43,259 bases of DNA, taken from contig NZ_MAJS01000013.1 in assembly GCF_001690985.1 (NCBI RefSeq), positions 1-43,259 on the forward strand. The letters are read 5' to 3'. This DNA is from Aliivibrio sp. 1S175 (GTDB taxonomy: Bacteria; Pseudomonadota; Gammaproteobacteria; Enterobacterales; Vibrionaceae). Position numbers and translations under genes: made by a program. Positions 17,344-26,442 of the stretch are shown here, piece after piece (the stretch's first letter is position 1; the number at the start of each line of letters is the position of its first letter). Below the pieces are notes generated by a model, which saw only the letters and a list, made by a program, of their open reading frames with translations, was not told where the DNA came from and ran no database searches.

Positions 17344-17460
17344 CCATTCTATGATTTTGGAGTTTTCACTATTTTCACTTGTAAAATATTTATATCTTTT
17401 TTTCTTTATATATTATGAAAAGCGAATATAACTCAATGACACATAAGTAAGGGGAATGCA

Positions 17461-18147
17461 TTGAAAAAAGGGAAAATACTTATTGTTGAAGATGACCAAG
17501 AAATTGGTCGATTAACACAAATGTATCTAGAGGCGGAGCAATATAATACTAAAATTATAAATGATGGTTCACTAGCTATTGATGCAATTAAAGACTATCA
17601 ACCTGATCTTCTCTTATTGGATTTAATGCTTCCTGGAAAGAACGGCGCTAATATATGCCGTGAAGCTCGACAGTTTTATCATGGCATGATCTTAATTCTC
17701 ACTGCATCAGATGATGAAATGAGTGAAGTAAGTTTATTTAAATTTGGTGCAGATGATTACGTAACAAAACCAGTAAGAGGGCATATATTACTGGCAAGAA
17801 TTGAAGCACTATTACGCCGTTCACCTTCATCACCACTTAAAACCACCAACTTCCTTGCTACCAATATCATTCTTGAGAGTAACACTCAAACTGCATGGTA
17901 TAAAAACTCAAACTTAGAATTAACTACCGCTGAATTTGAAATATTGCATGTTTTAATGGATAACGTAGGTAAGGTAGTTACACGAGAAAAATGCTGTAAA
18001 GCCTTTCGTGGTATAGATTATGATTTTAATGATCGCTCTATTGATATGAGAGTTTCCGGCCTTAGAAAAAAACTCTCCGCAAATAATTCTCCAAGCAATT
18101 TAATAAGAACGATTAGAAATAGAGGATACATGCTTGTTTCACTTTAA
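17461..18147 (+). CDS. OmpR-family response regulator, RstA-like
   Basis: 228 residues. The start is TTG, supported by AAGGGG seven bases upstream. Receiver: D11/D12, phosphoacceptor D54 in LLDLMLPGKNGANICRE, T81 and K103. The winged helix spans about 130-226 (LTTAEFEILHVLM, DFNDRSIDMRVSGLRKKL, RNRGYMLV). The block MLPGKNG..ICREAR and the presence of an RstA-type box upstream support an RstA-like regulator, though orthology is not proven. The kinase gene overlaps its end by 14 bases. It is probably autoregulated through the upstream elements. Confidence 0.88.
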   Translation: MKKGKILIVEDDQEIGRLTQMYLEAEQYNTKIINDGSLAIDAIKDYQPDLLLLDLMLPGKNGANICREARQFYHGMILILTASDDEMSEVSLFKFGADDYVTKPVRGHILLARIEALLRRSPSSPLKTTNFLATNIILESNTQTAWYKNSNLELTTAEFEILHVLMDNVGKVVTREKCCKAFRGIDYDFNDRSIDMRVSGLRKKLSANNSPSNLIRTIRNRGYMLVSL

Positions 18148-19471
18148 GTCATTACCTTCTATGTTTGCTCGGTTATATTTTGGGCTAATCATATCTATTA
18201 TTACGACCTTACTTTTGTTTTTTACCTTTGCTGAAAATTACATGAGAAAAGCTGATATAGATGTATTCTTAAAAGATGGAGATTTTTTTCTAGAGCAATA
18301 TGTTAAGCAGAAAGATAAAGAAAATTCTTTATATGATGACCTAGAAAATAGCAATCATGAAGTTTTTTACATCTTCACATTAAAGCTTATTTCTCATTGG
18401 GATAAATCCCCCCCCTGTCATGGTTGCGATCAGATTTTTATTAAAAACTCAACGGTTGTATACGTAAATGAAAGCGGGTTATATAGTGCTATATACCCGG
18501 TACCAAATTCAAACCAACATTTTGTCTTTAGTGAAAATGCTGATTTCTTCTCTGATGAAACTGCTTGGTATAAAGAACCAACCGTAATTTTTATTCTCAC
18601 TCTCACCTTCAGCATTGTTTTTATCTTAAGTGTGGCGATTTACCTTCCCTTAAGACAGTTACAAAAACAAACCCAAACCTTTCAACAAACCCAACGTAAA
18701 TTTGGTCTGGGAAAATTATCAGAAAGAGCAAACGAACAAGTTCCTGAACCAATAAAAAAACTGTCACAAAGCTTTAATAAAATGGCTGATGAAATTGAAA
18801 GCAGAGTTATTCAAAGCCAAATATTTGCTCAAGCAATACCCCACGAAGTAAGAACGCCACTAAGTCGCATTCAGTTAGTTAATGATTTACTCCGTATAAA
18901 AAGCCAAGCTGAAAACACAGAGTTACATGACGATATTGATACATATATAGACGACATTAATAACTTAACGTCTAATATCATTATGCTTTCAAAATTAACA
19001 TCGATGGAATCTTCTTTTTATGAAACGCATAAATCTAATATAAATATGAGCGTTTATCTTCGATCAAGAGTTGAGTCATTACCCAAAAACAACATCAGAA
19101 TAACCCGCGACATTACAGAAGATATCGTCCTGAGATGTGACTCGACAATGGCAAGGCTGGTGATCGATAATTTAGTAAAAAATGCAATTAAATATACCCA
19201 CTCTCATGTCCATATTAGCTTAAAAGAACACCAAGAATATGTCGAAATCACTGTCGAAGACAATGGTTCAGGGATCCCAAGATGCAAATACAAAGAAGTT
19301 TTCCTCCCATTTTCACGACTAGATAAAAGCAGAAACAGCAAAACAGGCGGCTTTGGTCTAGGCCTCGCAATTGCCAGTGCAGCGGCACATCGCTCACATT
19401 TGGCAATTGAGATAAAAGAAAGTACGCTTAGCGGTACTCAATTTTCAATTATTATTCCAACTGAAAGCTAA
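18134..19471 (+). CDS. Sensor histidine kinase, RstB-like
   Basis: 445 residues from a TTG start at 18134 with AGAGGA about 9 bases upstream; the next ATG (18161) has no such signal. Transmembrane helix 1 is at 15-33 and helix 2 at 149-171, with a periplasmic sensor of about 115 residues between them. That sensor carries a C95-H-G-C98 motif. HAMP lies at about 172-225. HisKA phosphoacceptor is H237 in IPHEVRTPLSRI. The HATPase follows, with LVIDNLVKNAIKYT and GGFGLGLAIA. It is translationally coupled to the upstream regulator. The signal is unknown; the CxxC motif leaves redox or metal sensing open. Confidence 0.88.
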   Translation: MFHFKSLPSMFARLYFGLIISIITTLLLFFTFAENYMRKADIDVFLKDGDFFLEQYVKQKDKENSLYDDLENSNHEVFYIFTLKLISHWDKSPPCHGCDQIFIKNSTVVYVNESGLYSAIYPVPNSNQHFVFSENADFFSDETAWYKEPTVIFILTLTFSIVFILSVAIYLPLRQLQKQTQTFQQTQRKFGLGKLSERANEQVPEPIKKLSQSFNKMADEIESRVIQSQIFAQAIPHEVRTPLSRIQLVNDLLRIKSQAENTELHDDIDTYIDDINNLTSNIIMLSKLTSMESSFYETHKSNINMSVYLRSRVESLPKNNIRITRDITEDIVLRCDSTMARLVIDNLVKNAIKYTHSHVHISLKEHQEYVEITVEDNGSGIPRCKYKEVFLPFSRLDKSRNSKTGGFGLGLAIASAAAHRSHLAIEIKESTLSGTQFSIIIPTES

Positions 19472-19848
19472 ATAATAAGGGCTATATCTTGATTTACTTT
19501 ATTCGTTATCACAATAATGGCTCAGAGAAATTAATTTACTGCCACTCTAAAAAAATTAATAAGTGATACAACCGCTAGTACTCCATCTCTTATACCTTTT
19601 TGTTTTAGAAGTATAAGAAATAGCTCCAAATAATTATACATAGCGTTTGGAATATCCTAAAAACCACTAAATTGCACATGTCATTAACATTTTATGAGTG
19701 AGGCTCAAAAAGACCTATCGTGATTGGTTCTATTGCAAGTGCACTAAGCTGGCGTCCAGAGTAATCATTCTGAACCATGTTGAATAATAAAAGCCACCAT
19801 AAATAGTGGTGGCTTTACATATTACTTTTCAAGAACAAATATCTCAAA
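19472..19848. other. Intergenic stretch of 377 bp
   Basis: It lies between convergent genes and contains no acceptable gene. The only clear element is the terminator at 19790-19816. A short open stretch (19706-19762) ending in SALSWRPE looks like the tail of a decayed protein gene but is too short to identify. Confidence 0.5.
19790..19816. terminator. Bidirectional terminator
   Basis: Arms AAAGCCACCA and TGGTGGCTTT form a 10-base stem with a 7-base loop. On the minus strand it is followed by TTATTATT, ending the MFS gene transcript; on the plus strand it is the first clear terminator after the histidine kinase gene. Confidence 0.75.
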
Positions 19849-21117
19849 TTAGTTACTTTTACTTGGTATTTCCTTCTCCGCCCACTTATATAATCCAATC
19901 ATTAACAAAGAAAGAGCAAAGCACGCGATAAATAAGGGCGTTGCCCCACCAAGTTGAATAAGCACCCCGCCAACGAGCGGAGCAAGTGCAAACCCTAGCC
20001 CATAAATAGCAGCGGCACCAAAATAACTTCCTCGTAAATGTTTAGGTGCTAATTGATCTATTTGTACATTTAAGGTTGGAAAAGCAATCACCTCGCCCAC
20101 ACTCAACACAAAGCACGCCATCAACCAACCCGCAGGAAAATCTACTGGTACCATTAAAAAACAAATTTGTGCTAACGCCATCATTACCATACCAATACGA
20201 GTTCGGGTAAATAATGGGACATTTTCAAGCAGCTTAAGCATTGGAAACTGTAAAATTACAATCGTTAGCGTGTTAACTAAAACTAGTCCGCTGATAAATT
20301 TAGCGGCATCAACAATATCCGTACGAACGATGACTTGGGGGATAGACGATTCATACTGACCATAGACAAACATCATGATTAAATTTGCGCCAATCAATTT
20401 AATAAATAGCTTGTCTTTACTTATGATCCGAACGGTTGAGAAAAAGGACGTTACATCCGCAGTTGCTTTAGAGAGCAAGGTTTCACTCTTACTTTTAGCA
20501 AAAGAAAAAAATAGAAAAAGACCAAAAGCCAGATAAGTAATACCGGTCACTAAGAACAATATTTTAGGATGAGCCAGCCCAAGAGTAATGCCAATTAGTG
20601 GTCCAATCGCCCCTCCAACGTTAATCAAAAAATAGCGCACATTTAAAGCCAGTTCTCTGTCTTTATCATTATCTAAATTATCACCAATCACGGCTTTTGC
20701 TGGTGCCTCTATCATAGGGCGCATTAAGCCACACATCCCAACAAGAACAAACAGTTGGAAAATAGTGGTCGCCATTCCAATTCCACTGTAAGAAAAAGCC
20801 GCAATCACACACCCAGATATCATGACCCATTTACGGCCAAATTTATCGGATAACCAACCTGAATATAAACCCGTAAATGAGCCAACCACAGCTGAACCCG
20901 CTAACATAGCGCCAACCGTGACTGCACTGGCATTAAAATCTTGATAGAGAATAACAATGAGAAATGGCCAAGCCATAAAATACGTAGTTCGAGCGAGGAG
21001 TGTTCCGACTAAAACAGTCCAGATAATGTGATTAAAACGAGAAAGTCTATTCCATTGCAGTACACTTGTATTTTCTTCTATTGCACGGTTACTTTCAGCG
21101 GTATTTGCCTCTTCCAT
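19849..21117 (-). CDS. MFS transporter (DHA1-like drug/metabolite exporter)
   Basis: 422 residues with about 12 membrane helices. MFS motif A is GWLSDKFGRKWVM between helices 2 and 3, and the N-terminal half has the proton-antiporter style PFLIVILYQDF...GAMLAGSAVVGS. The C-terminal half has ERGxFGAA-like LRGSYFGAAAIYG. Similar in size and layout to MdtH/YceL-type exporters, but the substrate cannot be read from the sequence. It is monocistronic, terminated at 19790-19816. The gene upstream is divergent, with a 200-bp AT-rich promoter region. Confidence 0.85.
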   Translation of the reverse strand: MEEANTAESNRAIEENTSVLQWNRLSRFNHIIWTVLVGTLLARTTYFMAWPFLIVILYQDFNASAVTVGAMLAGSAVVGSFTGLYSGWLSDKFGRKWVMISGCVIAAFSYSGIGMATTIFQLFVLVGMCGLMRPMIEAPAKAVIGDNLDNDKDRELALNVRYFLINVGGAIGPLIGITLGLAHPKILFLVTGITYLAFGLFLFFSFAKSKSETLLSKATADVTSFFSTVRIISKDKLFIKLIGANLIMMFVYGQYESSIPQVIVRTDIVDAAKFISGLVLVNTLTIVILQFPMLKLLENVPLFTRTRIGMVMMALAQICFLMVPVDFPAGWLMACFVLSVGEVIAFPTLNVQIDQLAPKHLRGSYFGAAAIYGLGFALAPLVGGVLIQLGGATPLFIACFALSLLMIGLYKWAEKEIPSKSN

Positions 21118-21386
21118 ATAGTCTCCTTAAGATCCCTAAGCCTAATATTATTGTTATTTGTTATTTTTTATTTGTTTAAAAAGTATACCGAAGTGTCGAC
21201 CTAATATAAGAGCGTAAGATACTAAATATGAATTCAATTTTAATTAAACCAGTACATTACACTGATATTTAGCCTAGGAACAAAACCCTTACAAAGGTTA
21301 AGGTTTATTTAACTCTATATATGGAATTATTAAACTTACTAAACCCAATAAAAATGATATCGTCACCTTTCCTGTATCTGAGACTA

Positions 21387-22334
21387 ATGAACATGACTTT
21401 TAATAAACAACATTTACGACATTACTTCCCTTTTTATTTTGCAGCCTTATTAACATTAACTCCTTGGGTTAACTCACCTACTGCTTTAGTCATGGGTTTC
21501 GCTTTAGCCAGTTTCGGTTTTGTTCCTACCAATTTTGCTCTCGGCAAAGTAACTAAAAAATTATTAGCCTATTCTATTGTGGGGCTAGGTTTTGGGATCC
21601 AATTAAACGAAGCCATTGATGCAACCTCAAACGGTATTGGCATTATCTTATCAACCATTTTTGGTACTTTAGTTCTTGGTTGGTTCTTAGCAAAATTAAT
21701 GAAACTCGATAAGGTAACGGGACATTTAATCGCCTCTGGTACTGCGATTTGTGGCGGAAGTGCTATTGCAGCAGTCGCTCCAGCGATTAATGCTGACGAA
21801 GAATCAACAGGTTTAGCCTTAGCAACTGTTTTTGTTTTAAATTCAATCGCTTTGTTTATTTTCCCTGTTATCGGTCATGCATTAGAATTAAGCCAACACG
21901 CCTTTGGTACTTGGGCTGCGATTGCCATTCACGATACTTCATCCGTTGTTGGTGCAGCATCTGCATACGGCGAAGAAGCGTTAAAGACAGCAACAACGCT
22001 TAAATTAGCTCGTGCATTGTGGATTGTTCCGGTTGCTTTTATTAGTGCTCTACTTTTTCGTAGCAACAGTAAAAAAATAACCATTCCTTACTTCATTCTT
22101 TTCTACTGTTTAGCTATTTTGATTAGCGATAACTTACCGCAATTTAGCCTGATCTATGATGGCATTTTTGATGTATCGAAAAAGCTCTTAGTTCTGTGCT
22201 TATTCTTTATCGGTTGTGGTATTTCAATTGATAAAATCAAAGCCGCTGGCGCAAAACCATTGATTTTTGGTGTTAGCTTGTGGGTTGTGATATCAACAAC
22301 CTCTCTGTTTTATATTATGAATTATATTCAATAG
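21387..22334 (+). CDS. YeiH/UPF0324-family membrane transporter (putative sulfate exporter family)
   Basis: About 315 residues from ATG 21387; an ATG 66 bases upstream would add 22 residues that do not look like family sequence. About ten helices. Family marks are [42 protein letters not shown] and [16 protein letters not shown]. The family is annotated as putative sulfate or taurine-linked exporters, but direct transport evidence is thin. It stands alone, 6.4 kb from the sulfatase-maturase region, so a link to sulfate released by the sulfatase is possible but weak. An imperfect inverted repeat follows the stop. Confidence 0.85.
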   Translation: MNMTFNKQHLRHYFPFYFAALLTLTPWVNSPTALVMGFALASFGFVPTNFALGKVTKKLLAYSIVGLGFGIQLNEAIDATSNGIGIILSTIFGTLVLGWFLAKLMKLDKVTGHLIASGTAICGGSAIAAVAPAINADEESTGLALATVFVLNSIALFIFPVIGHALELSQHAFGTWAAIAIHDTSSVVGAASAYGEEALKTATTLKLARALWIVPVAFISALLFRSNSKKITIPYFILFYCLAILISDNLPQFSLIYDGIFDVSKKLLVLCLFFIGCGISIDKIKAAGAKPLIFGVSLWVVISTTSLFYIMNYIQ

Positions 22335-22449
22335 GGATTTATAGAATGACAACTTGCAGTTATGGAATCCTATTTTCAATAAATGAGTACATACTATGCT
22401 ACTTAACCACTCTATAATGATAAACTAGTTAATAAGTATTAGGGTAGCC

Positions 22450-23088
22450 ATGATGTTTTCTTATTCAAAATCCGCTGACATAAAAAAAATCCAAAAAGGG
22501 TTATTACAGTTTTTTATTCAATGCCTTGTTGCTTCTGTTGCCTACTTAGTCATCCGTACTGACATTATTGTCTTAAAAAATGGGCTTAGTGAAAACTCAT
22601 TAACTGAATATTACCAACAGATTTTACTGCTTATTGTCATTTTTTCTTTTAGTTATATCGCTGTAGTTAACAAAGAGGTTCGCTCTTTTTCCATACTTAT
22701 CATTGGTTTCTTTAGCTGTATGTGCATAAGGGAGAGTGATGGCGTTCTTGATAAGATTTATCATGGATTTTGGCTAATTCCAGCTCTAATCGTTGCTTTT
22801 ACCTGCATTTACTTTGCATTAAAAGATAAGAAAGGTCTTCTATCTACCGCCGCACGTTTTTTCGATAGCCGTTATTTCTACACGTTAAGTTGCGCTTTAG
22901 TTATTGTTCTGGTGTTTTCTAGATTCGCTGGCATGGGTTATCTGTGGCAAACGTTACTTGATGATCACTACATTCGTACAATAAAAAACCTAGCAGAAGA
23001 AGGAACTGAACTACTAGGTTATTCTCTACTCGCTTATAGCGCGCTAGGCTTTGGTATTGAAGTTCATCGCCTTAATAAAAATTCATGA
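22450..23088 (+). CDS. Unknown six-helix membrane protein
   Basis: 212 residues starting MMFSYSKSADIKKI, with AGGG six bases before the ATG. Six hydrophobic segments are visible (about 17-40, 54-72, 77-90, 96-116, 132-152, 188-206). A charged stretch before the last helix reads RTIKNLAEEGTELLGYS. No family is recognised, and no catalytic motif is seen. It ends just before an inverted repeat shared with a convergent small gene. Its reading frame and base use match neighbouring real genes. Confidence 0.65.
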   Translation: MMFSYSKSADIKKIQKGLLQFFIQCLVASVAYLVIRTDIIVLKNGLSENSLTEYYQQILLLIVIFSFSYIAVVNKEVRSFSILIIGFFSCMCIRESDGVLDKIYHGFWLIPALIVAFTCIYFALKDKKGLLSTAARFFDSRYFYTLSCALVIVLVFSRFAGMGYLWQTLLDDHYIRTIKNLAEEGTELLGYSLLAYSALGFGIEVHRLNKNS

Positions 23089-23096
23089 CCTTATCT

Positions 23097-23120
23097 AGCT
23101 AACGGCAATTGTCGTTAGCT
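23097..23120. terminator. Short bidirectional hairpin
   Basis: Arms AGCTAACG and CGTTAGCT make an 8-base stem with an 8-base loop, placed between the stop codons of the convergent membrane-protein gene and the small gene. U-tracts are weak on both sides. Confidence 0.5.
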
Positions 23121-23122
23121 AA

Positions 23123-23272
23123 TTATTCATTCAATGCCTCTGCTCTCATCGCAAAGTAACTGATCATTTTAACAAGATCTGACTTACTTATTTCTTTTAA
23201 CGTTAATGCGACTTCTACATCTTTTTTTATCGTCTTGAGCAACACTTGCTTTCTCAAACTTTCACTTTGCAT
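23123..23272 (-). CDS. Small protein of 49 residues, unknown function
   Basis: Frame from ATG at 23272 to TAA at 23123. The start is preceded by GGAG at a spacing of 7 bases, the best evidence that it is translated. The product begins MQSESLRKQVLLKTIKK and ends MISYFAMRAEALNE. It is predicted mostly helical and amphipathic, without signal peptide or membrane segment. A hairpin at 23097-23120 follows directly. No known family is recognised. The tidy ribosome binding site, full use of the gap and charged helical composition make it a likely real gene. Confidence 0.6.
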   Translation of the reverse strand: MQSESLRKQVLLKTIKKDVEVALTLKEISKSDLVKMISYFAMRAEALNE

Positions 23273-23440
23273 ACTGAACTCCGAACATTAACATGCTCAT
23301 TTAACCACTAGAATGTGTGCTAAGTATAAAAAGTAATAAATACAATTTATGTAGGACATATCCTAAAAATGAATCGCTCAAGTCTATAGCTTTAACGAAA
23401 CATTCCAATAGCATATTAAAAGGGTAACAAATTCAATGAG

Positions 23441-24106
23441 CTAAAATTGAAACGTAGAATTCCTTAATCTTAAATACAAGTCACTAACTCCATTCATTCC
23501 TTTAGAGTTCTCTTCTATTCTTTGATAATGAGAAATCGCTTTTTGCAAATACTCTTGATGATTTACATCTAACAAATCCCACATTTCAGAACCGATATTA
23601 GTCAAAGAGATAGTCGCTTGATTACTGACATGAATAACTTCATAAAAGCGTTTGTTCTCTTTAACTAATGTTTCTGATATCAGACCAAAGCCCATCTCTA
23701 TCAACTCACATCTAACCATATAGTTATGTAATACCGGGCAAAGAATGAACTCCAGCTCAATATCACTATTACGTGATTGTATGGAACGCATCAGCTCAAT
23801 CAACAAGTCCCCACCCACACCTGCGATAATGATCAGATTCTTTTTATTTGGGACGATAGGCAGTTGAGCTACATCCATACAGTGCACTTGCCATTGAGAA
23901 CTGACATTTGAGGCATGCTTTTGCAATTGAGACTCAAGTTCAACCATCAACTCATCCACGACATCAACAAAGTGAATTACACTTTTTGGTTGTGAAGCCA
24001 ATAAGGCAGTACCTAGTTGGCCATGATCACAACAGCAATCCCAAATATGATCATAATGCTTAGTGACTTTATTTTTAATGGTGTCTAAACGAGAACTTAA
24101 TTTCAT
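23441..24106 (-). CDS. trmK: tRNA (adenine(22)-N1)-methyltransferase, TrmK family
   Basis: 221 residues, a cytosolic SAM-dependent methyltransferase with the family N-terminus KLSSRLDTI, the SAM loop WDCCCDHGQLG (about residues 22-32), FVDVVDEL and the IIAGVGGDLL block (about residues 92-101), which are the TrmK/COG2384 landmarks. TrmK methylates N1 of A22 in tRNA D-arms in other bacteria. The gene is divergent from the HAD phosphatase gene across 89 bp. The row of three cysteines at the SAM loop is unusual-looking but does not disturb the motif. Confidence 0.82.
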   Translation of the reverse strand: MKLSSRLDTIKNKVTKHYDHIWDCCCDHGQLGTALLASQPKSVIHFVDVVDELMVELESQLQKHASNVSSQWQVHCMDVAQLPIVPNKKNLIIIAGVGGDLLIELMRSIQSRNSDIELEFILCPVLHNYMVRCELIEMGFGLISETLVKENKRFYEVIHVSNQATISLTNIGSEMWDLLDVNHQEYLQKAISHYQRIEENSKGMNGVSDLYLRLRNSTFQF

Positions 24107-24207
24107 GGCTCAATATCAGTAGTGAAAATCAAGCACAGTATATAGTATTTTTTTCACAAAAATCAGGTAAGCTACCCCAAAATAATTTAACCAAAATGGT
24201 AAGTACT

Positions 24208-25017
24208 ATGTATAAACTGATCGCATTGGATATGGATGGCACTCTGCTTAATTCTGATAAGCAAATCTCAGCCGAAAACAAAGCCGCTATTGCTGCTGCA
24301 CGTGAAAAAGGAGTGGTCGTTGTTTTAGCCTCTGGCCGTCCACTAAACGGCATGAAGACACAATTGGAAGAGCTAGGCATGACAACAGAAGACGATTACG
24401 TTCTTAGTTACAATGCATCATTGGTTCAAAAAGTGAAAAGCGAAGAAGTTATCCGTAGCCAAATAATTACAGGTATAGACGCAAAAATCATTGCTAAATT
24501 AGCGAAAGAACTGGGAGTTCACGTTCACGCCTTCTCACAAGAAAAAGGGCTAATTACACCACAATTAAATCATTACACAGAACATGAATCAAGCATCACT
24601 GGTATGCCAATTACAGTAATTGATTTTGAAGAGTTAGCAGACGACGAACAAGTTATGAAAGCGATGATGATTGATGAGCCTGAGCTACTTTCTGCTGCTA
24701 TTCTGCAATTACCTGCCGCTTTATATGAGCAATTCACCATTGTACAAAGTGCCCCTTTCTTCTTGGAGTTTTTAAACCCTAACAGTAATAAAGGCGTCGG
24801 TGTAAAAGCACTGGCGGATCATCTTGGTATTACTGCAGATGAAGTTATCTGTATGGGCGATGCGGGTAATGACTGGCATATGATCAAATACGCAGGTCTT
24901 GGCGTTGCAATGGCGAACGCCACTGACGATATCAAAGAAATCGCTAACCACATTACCGTAAGCAATAACGACCATGGCGTGGCTAAAGTAATTGAAGAAT
25001 TCGTATTAAACGTTTAA
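24208..25017 (+). CDS. yidA: Cof-type HAD-IIB sugar phosphatase, YidA-like
   Basis: About 269 residues from ATG 24208 (MYKLIALDMDGTLL), close to the 270 of E. coli YidA; a start four codons earlier is possible. HAD motif I is DMDGTLLNSD, motif II is in VVLASGRP, motif III is Lys in NPNSNKGVGVKALAD, and motif IV is GDAGNDWHMI. The alignment by memory with YidA is good along the whole length, including KAMMIDEPELL and FFLEFLNPN. The family dephosphorylates small sugar phosphates in the cytosol. A strong terminator follows at 25046-25080. Confidence 0.88.
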   Translation: MYKLIALDMDGTLLNSDKQISAENKAAIAAAREKGVVVVLASGRPLNGMKTQLEELGMTTEDDYVLSYNASLVQKVKSEEVIRSQIITGIDAKIIAKLAKELGVHVHAFSQEKGLITPQLNHYTEHESSITGMPITVIDFEELADDEQVMKAMMIDEPELLSAAILQLPAALYEQFTIVQSAPFFLEFLNPNSNKGVGVKALADHLGITADEVICMGDAGNDWHMIKYAGLGVAMANATDDIKEIANHITVSNNDHGVAKVIEEFVLNV

Positions 25018-25045
25018 TTCTAACTAAATAGAATCATAACAAAAT

Positions 25046-25080
25046 AAACCCCAGCATGTATTAGACATACTGGGGTTTTT
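25046..25080. terminator. Bidirectional terminator between convergent genes
   Basis: Arms AAACCCCAG and CTGGGGTTT, extended by ATGT/ACAT, with T-rich flanks on both sides. It serves the HAD phosphatase gene and the convergent MFS gene. Confidence 0.85.
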
Positions 25081-25104
25081 ATTTATTCGATTAAAGCCAT
25101 TAAA

Positions 25105-26403
25105 TTACGCTTCTGATTCAACTAACTTTCCTTCTTGATCATCACCACTGTTTTTCTTTTTCAGAGAGATAAGGATCAATGAACATATCATACCAAGTAC
25201 CGCGACAGTTAAGCCGATACCAAAGATCATCTGATATGCTTGAATCGCAGGATAAGTATCAATAATCCAACCATTTAATGCGTACGCCCAAAACACTGAT
25301 GCATAAGCGGCAAATGAACCCACACTCATTGCTGAACCACTGTAGGCTTTTGGTACTCCGGCTTCTGCCACTGGTGCCAAGATAATGCCTTTTGCTAAGA
25401 ATATACTGAATGAGAAACACATTAGTAGCACCATGTTCATCATTAACATGCCTTCCGTTTTAGGCAGAGCAATCGTCACACCTAAACAAATTGCCGTTAA
25501 ACCTAGAGCAAAGAACATCATTTTGATTGAAGACTTAAATACGAAATCAGCAATAGAACCGGCAACTAAACCAGCGACAACACCCATAGCGCCTGTATTA
25601 ATAATACCAAAAATAGCGGCTTGTGCTGTTGATAAACCAAATACAGCTTGTAGGTAAGGCACTGTATAAATTAACGTAATATAAATCCAATATACCGTTA
25701 GAGAAGTAATCGCTGCTAACCATACTGTTGGCATTTTTAGTACATGAACTAAACCTTTTAATGCTTCTTTGTTTTTACTCTCACCTTGTTTAATTTCCAT
25801 GTGGTTATCTGGTACAAATTTCCATACACAGAAGATCATCGGCAGGATAAGTAACGTATAGAAAACAATTGCACCTTGGAACACAAGGATTGAACCGCCA
25901 ACCAGTGCCATGATACCAACGATCACAGCGTTCATGCTCATTTCAGCCGCGCGACGTACCGACTCTAACAAGCCAAATGCCATGCCTTTATTTCTATCGC
26001 CTGACATTAACGTCACACCATTCACAACCGCAGGCCAGAATGCGGCATCGACTAAACCCCAAAGACCGGCAATCACAACCAGAACACTAAAGCCGGGCTG
26101 TAAGAAGATAATCCCCATCATGCTCAAAAATCGAATACTCAAACTGGTGATTAAAATGGATTTTACAGAGAAACGGTTATTGACCCACCCAGCCGGAATA
26201 TAGAAAAACATTGCCGAACCAATCAGCGTAAACAAGATCCCCATTTGGGTATTGTCTATTTGTAGCACTTCTAAAAGTAAGTTATAAAATGTTCCCTTAA
26301 AAGCTTCAAAAGCCGAATAAATAATTTGGCCTGACATCACGACAGAGAAGAAGCCAAACAATTGATTTCGGCTAGTAAAGCCTATTTTTTCAAATAAGTT
26401 CAT
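25105..26403 (-). CDS. MFS transporter linked to glycerophosphodiesterase
   Basis: 432 residues with about 12 helices. It starts MNLFEKIGFTSRNQLFGFF with AAAGGA nine bases upstream. Sequence marks include PAGWVNNRFSVKSIL, SVRRAAEMSMNAVIVG and a charged central loop (KQGESKNKEALKG). It lies 39 bp after the ugpQ-type gene on the same strand, so the pair is an operon. Uptake of glycerophosphodiesters or another organophosphate would make metabolic sense, but the transporter's exact subfamily was not recognised and the substrate is inferred from the neighbour only. Confidence 0.85.
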   Translation of the reverse strand: MNLFEKIGFTSRNQLFGFFSVVMSGQIIYSAFEAFKGTFYNLLLEVLQIDNTQMGILFTLIGSAMFFYIPAGWVNNRFSVKSILITSLSIRFLSMMGIIFLQPGFSVLVVIAGLWGLVDAAFWPAVVNGVTLMSGDRNKGMAFGLLESVRRAAEMSMNAVIVGIMALVGGSILVFQGAIVFYTLLILPMIFCVWKFVPDNHMEIKQGESKNKEALKGLVHVLKMPTVWLAAITSLTVYWIYITLIYTVPYLQAVFGLSTAQAAIFGIINTGAMGVVAGLVAGSIADFVFKSSIKMMFFALGLTAICLGVTIALPKTEGMLMMNMVLLMCFSFSIFLAKGIILAPVAEAGVPKAYSGSAMSVGSFAAYASVFWAYALNGWIIDTYPAIQAYQMIFGIGLTVAVLGMICSLILISLKKKNSGDDQEGKLVESEA

Positions 26404-26442
26404 CGTTGTAATCCTTTCACGTTATTGTTTTATTTATTATTT

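Noticed and set aside
19706-19762. Open stretch ending in SALSWRPE before a stop
   Set aside because: Looks like a gene tail, but only about 18 codons are open and no family can be named; not enough to call a pseudogene.
25910-26203. 97-codon plus-strand frame inside the MFS gene
   Set aside because: Antisense shadow of a conserved membrane protein, no signal for translation.
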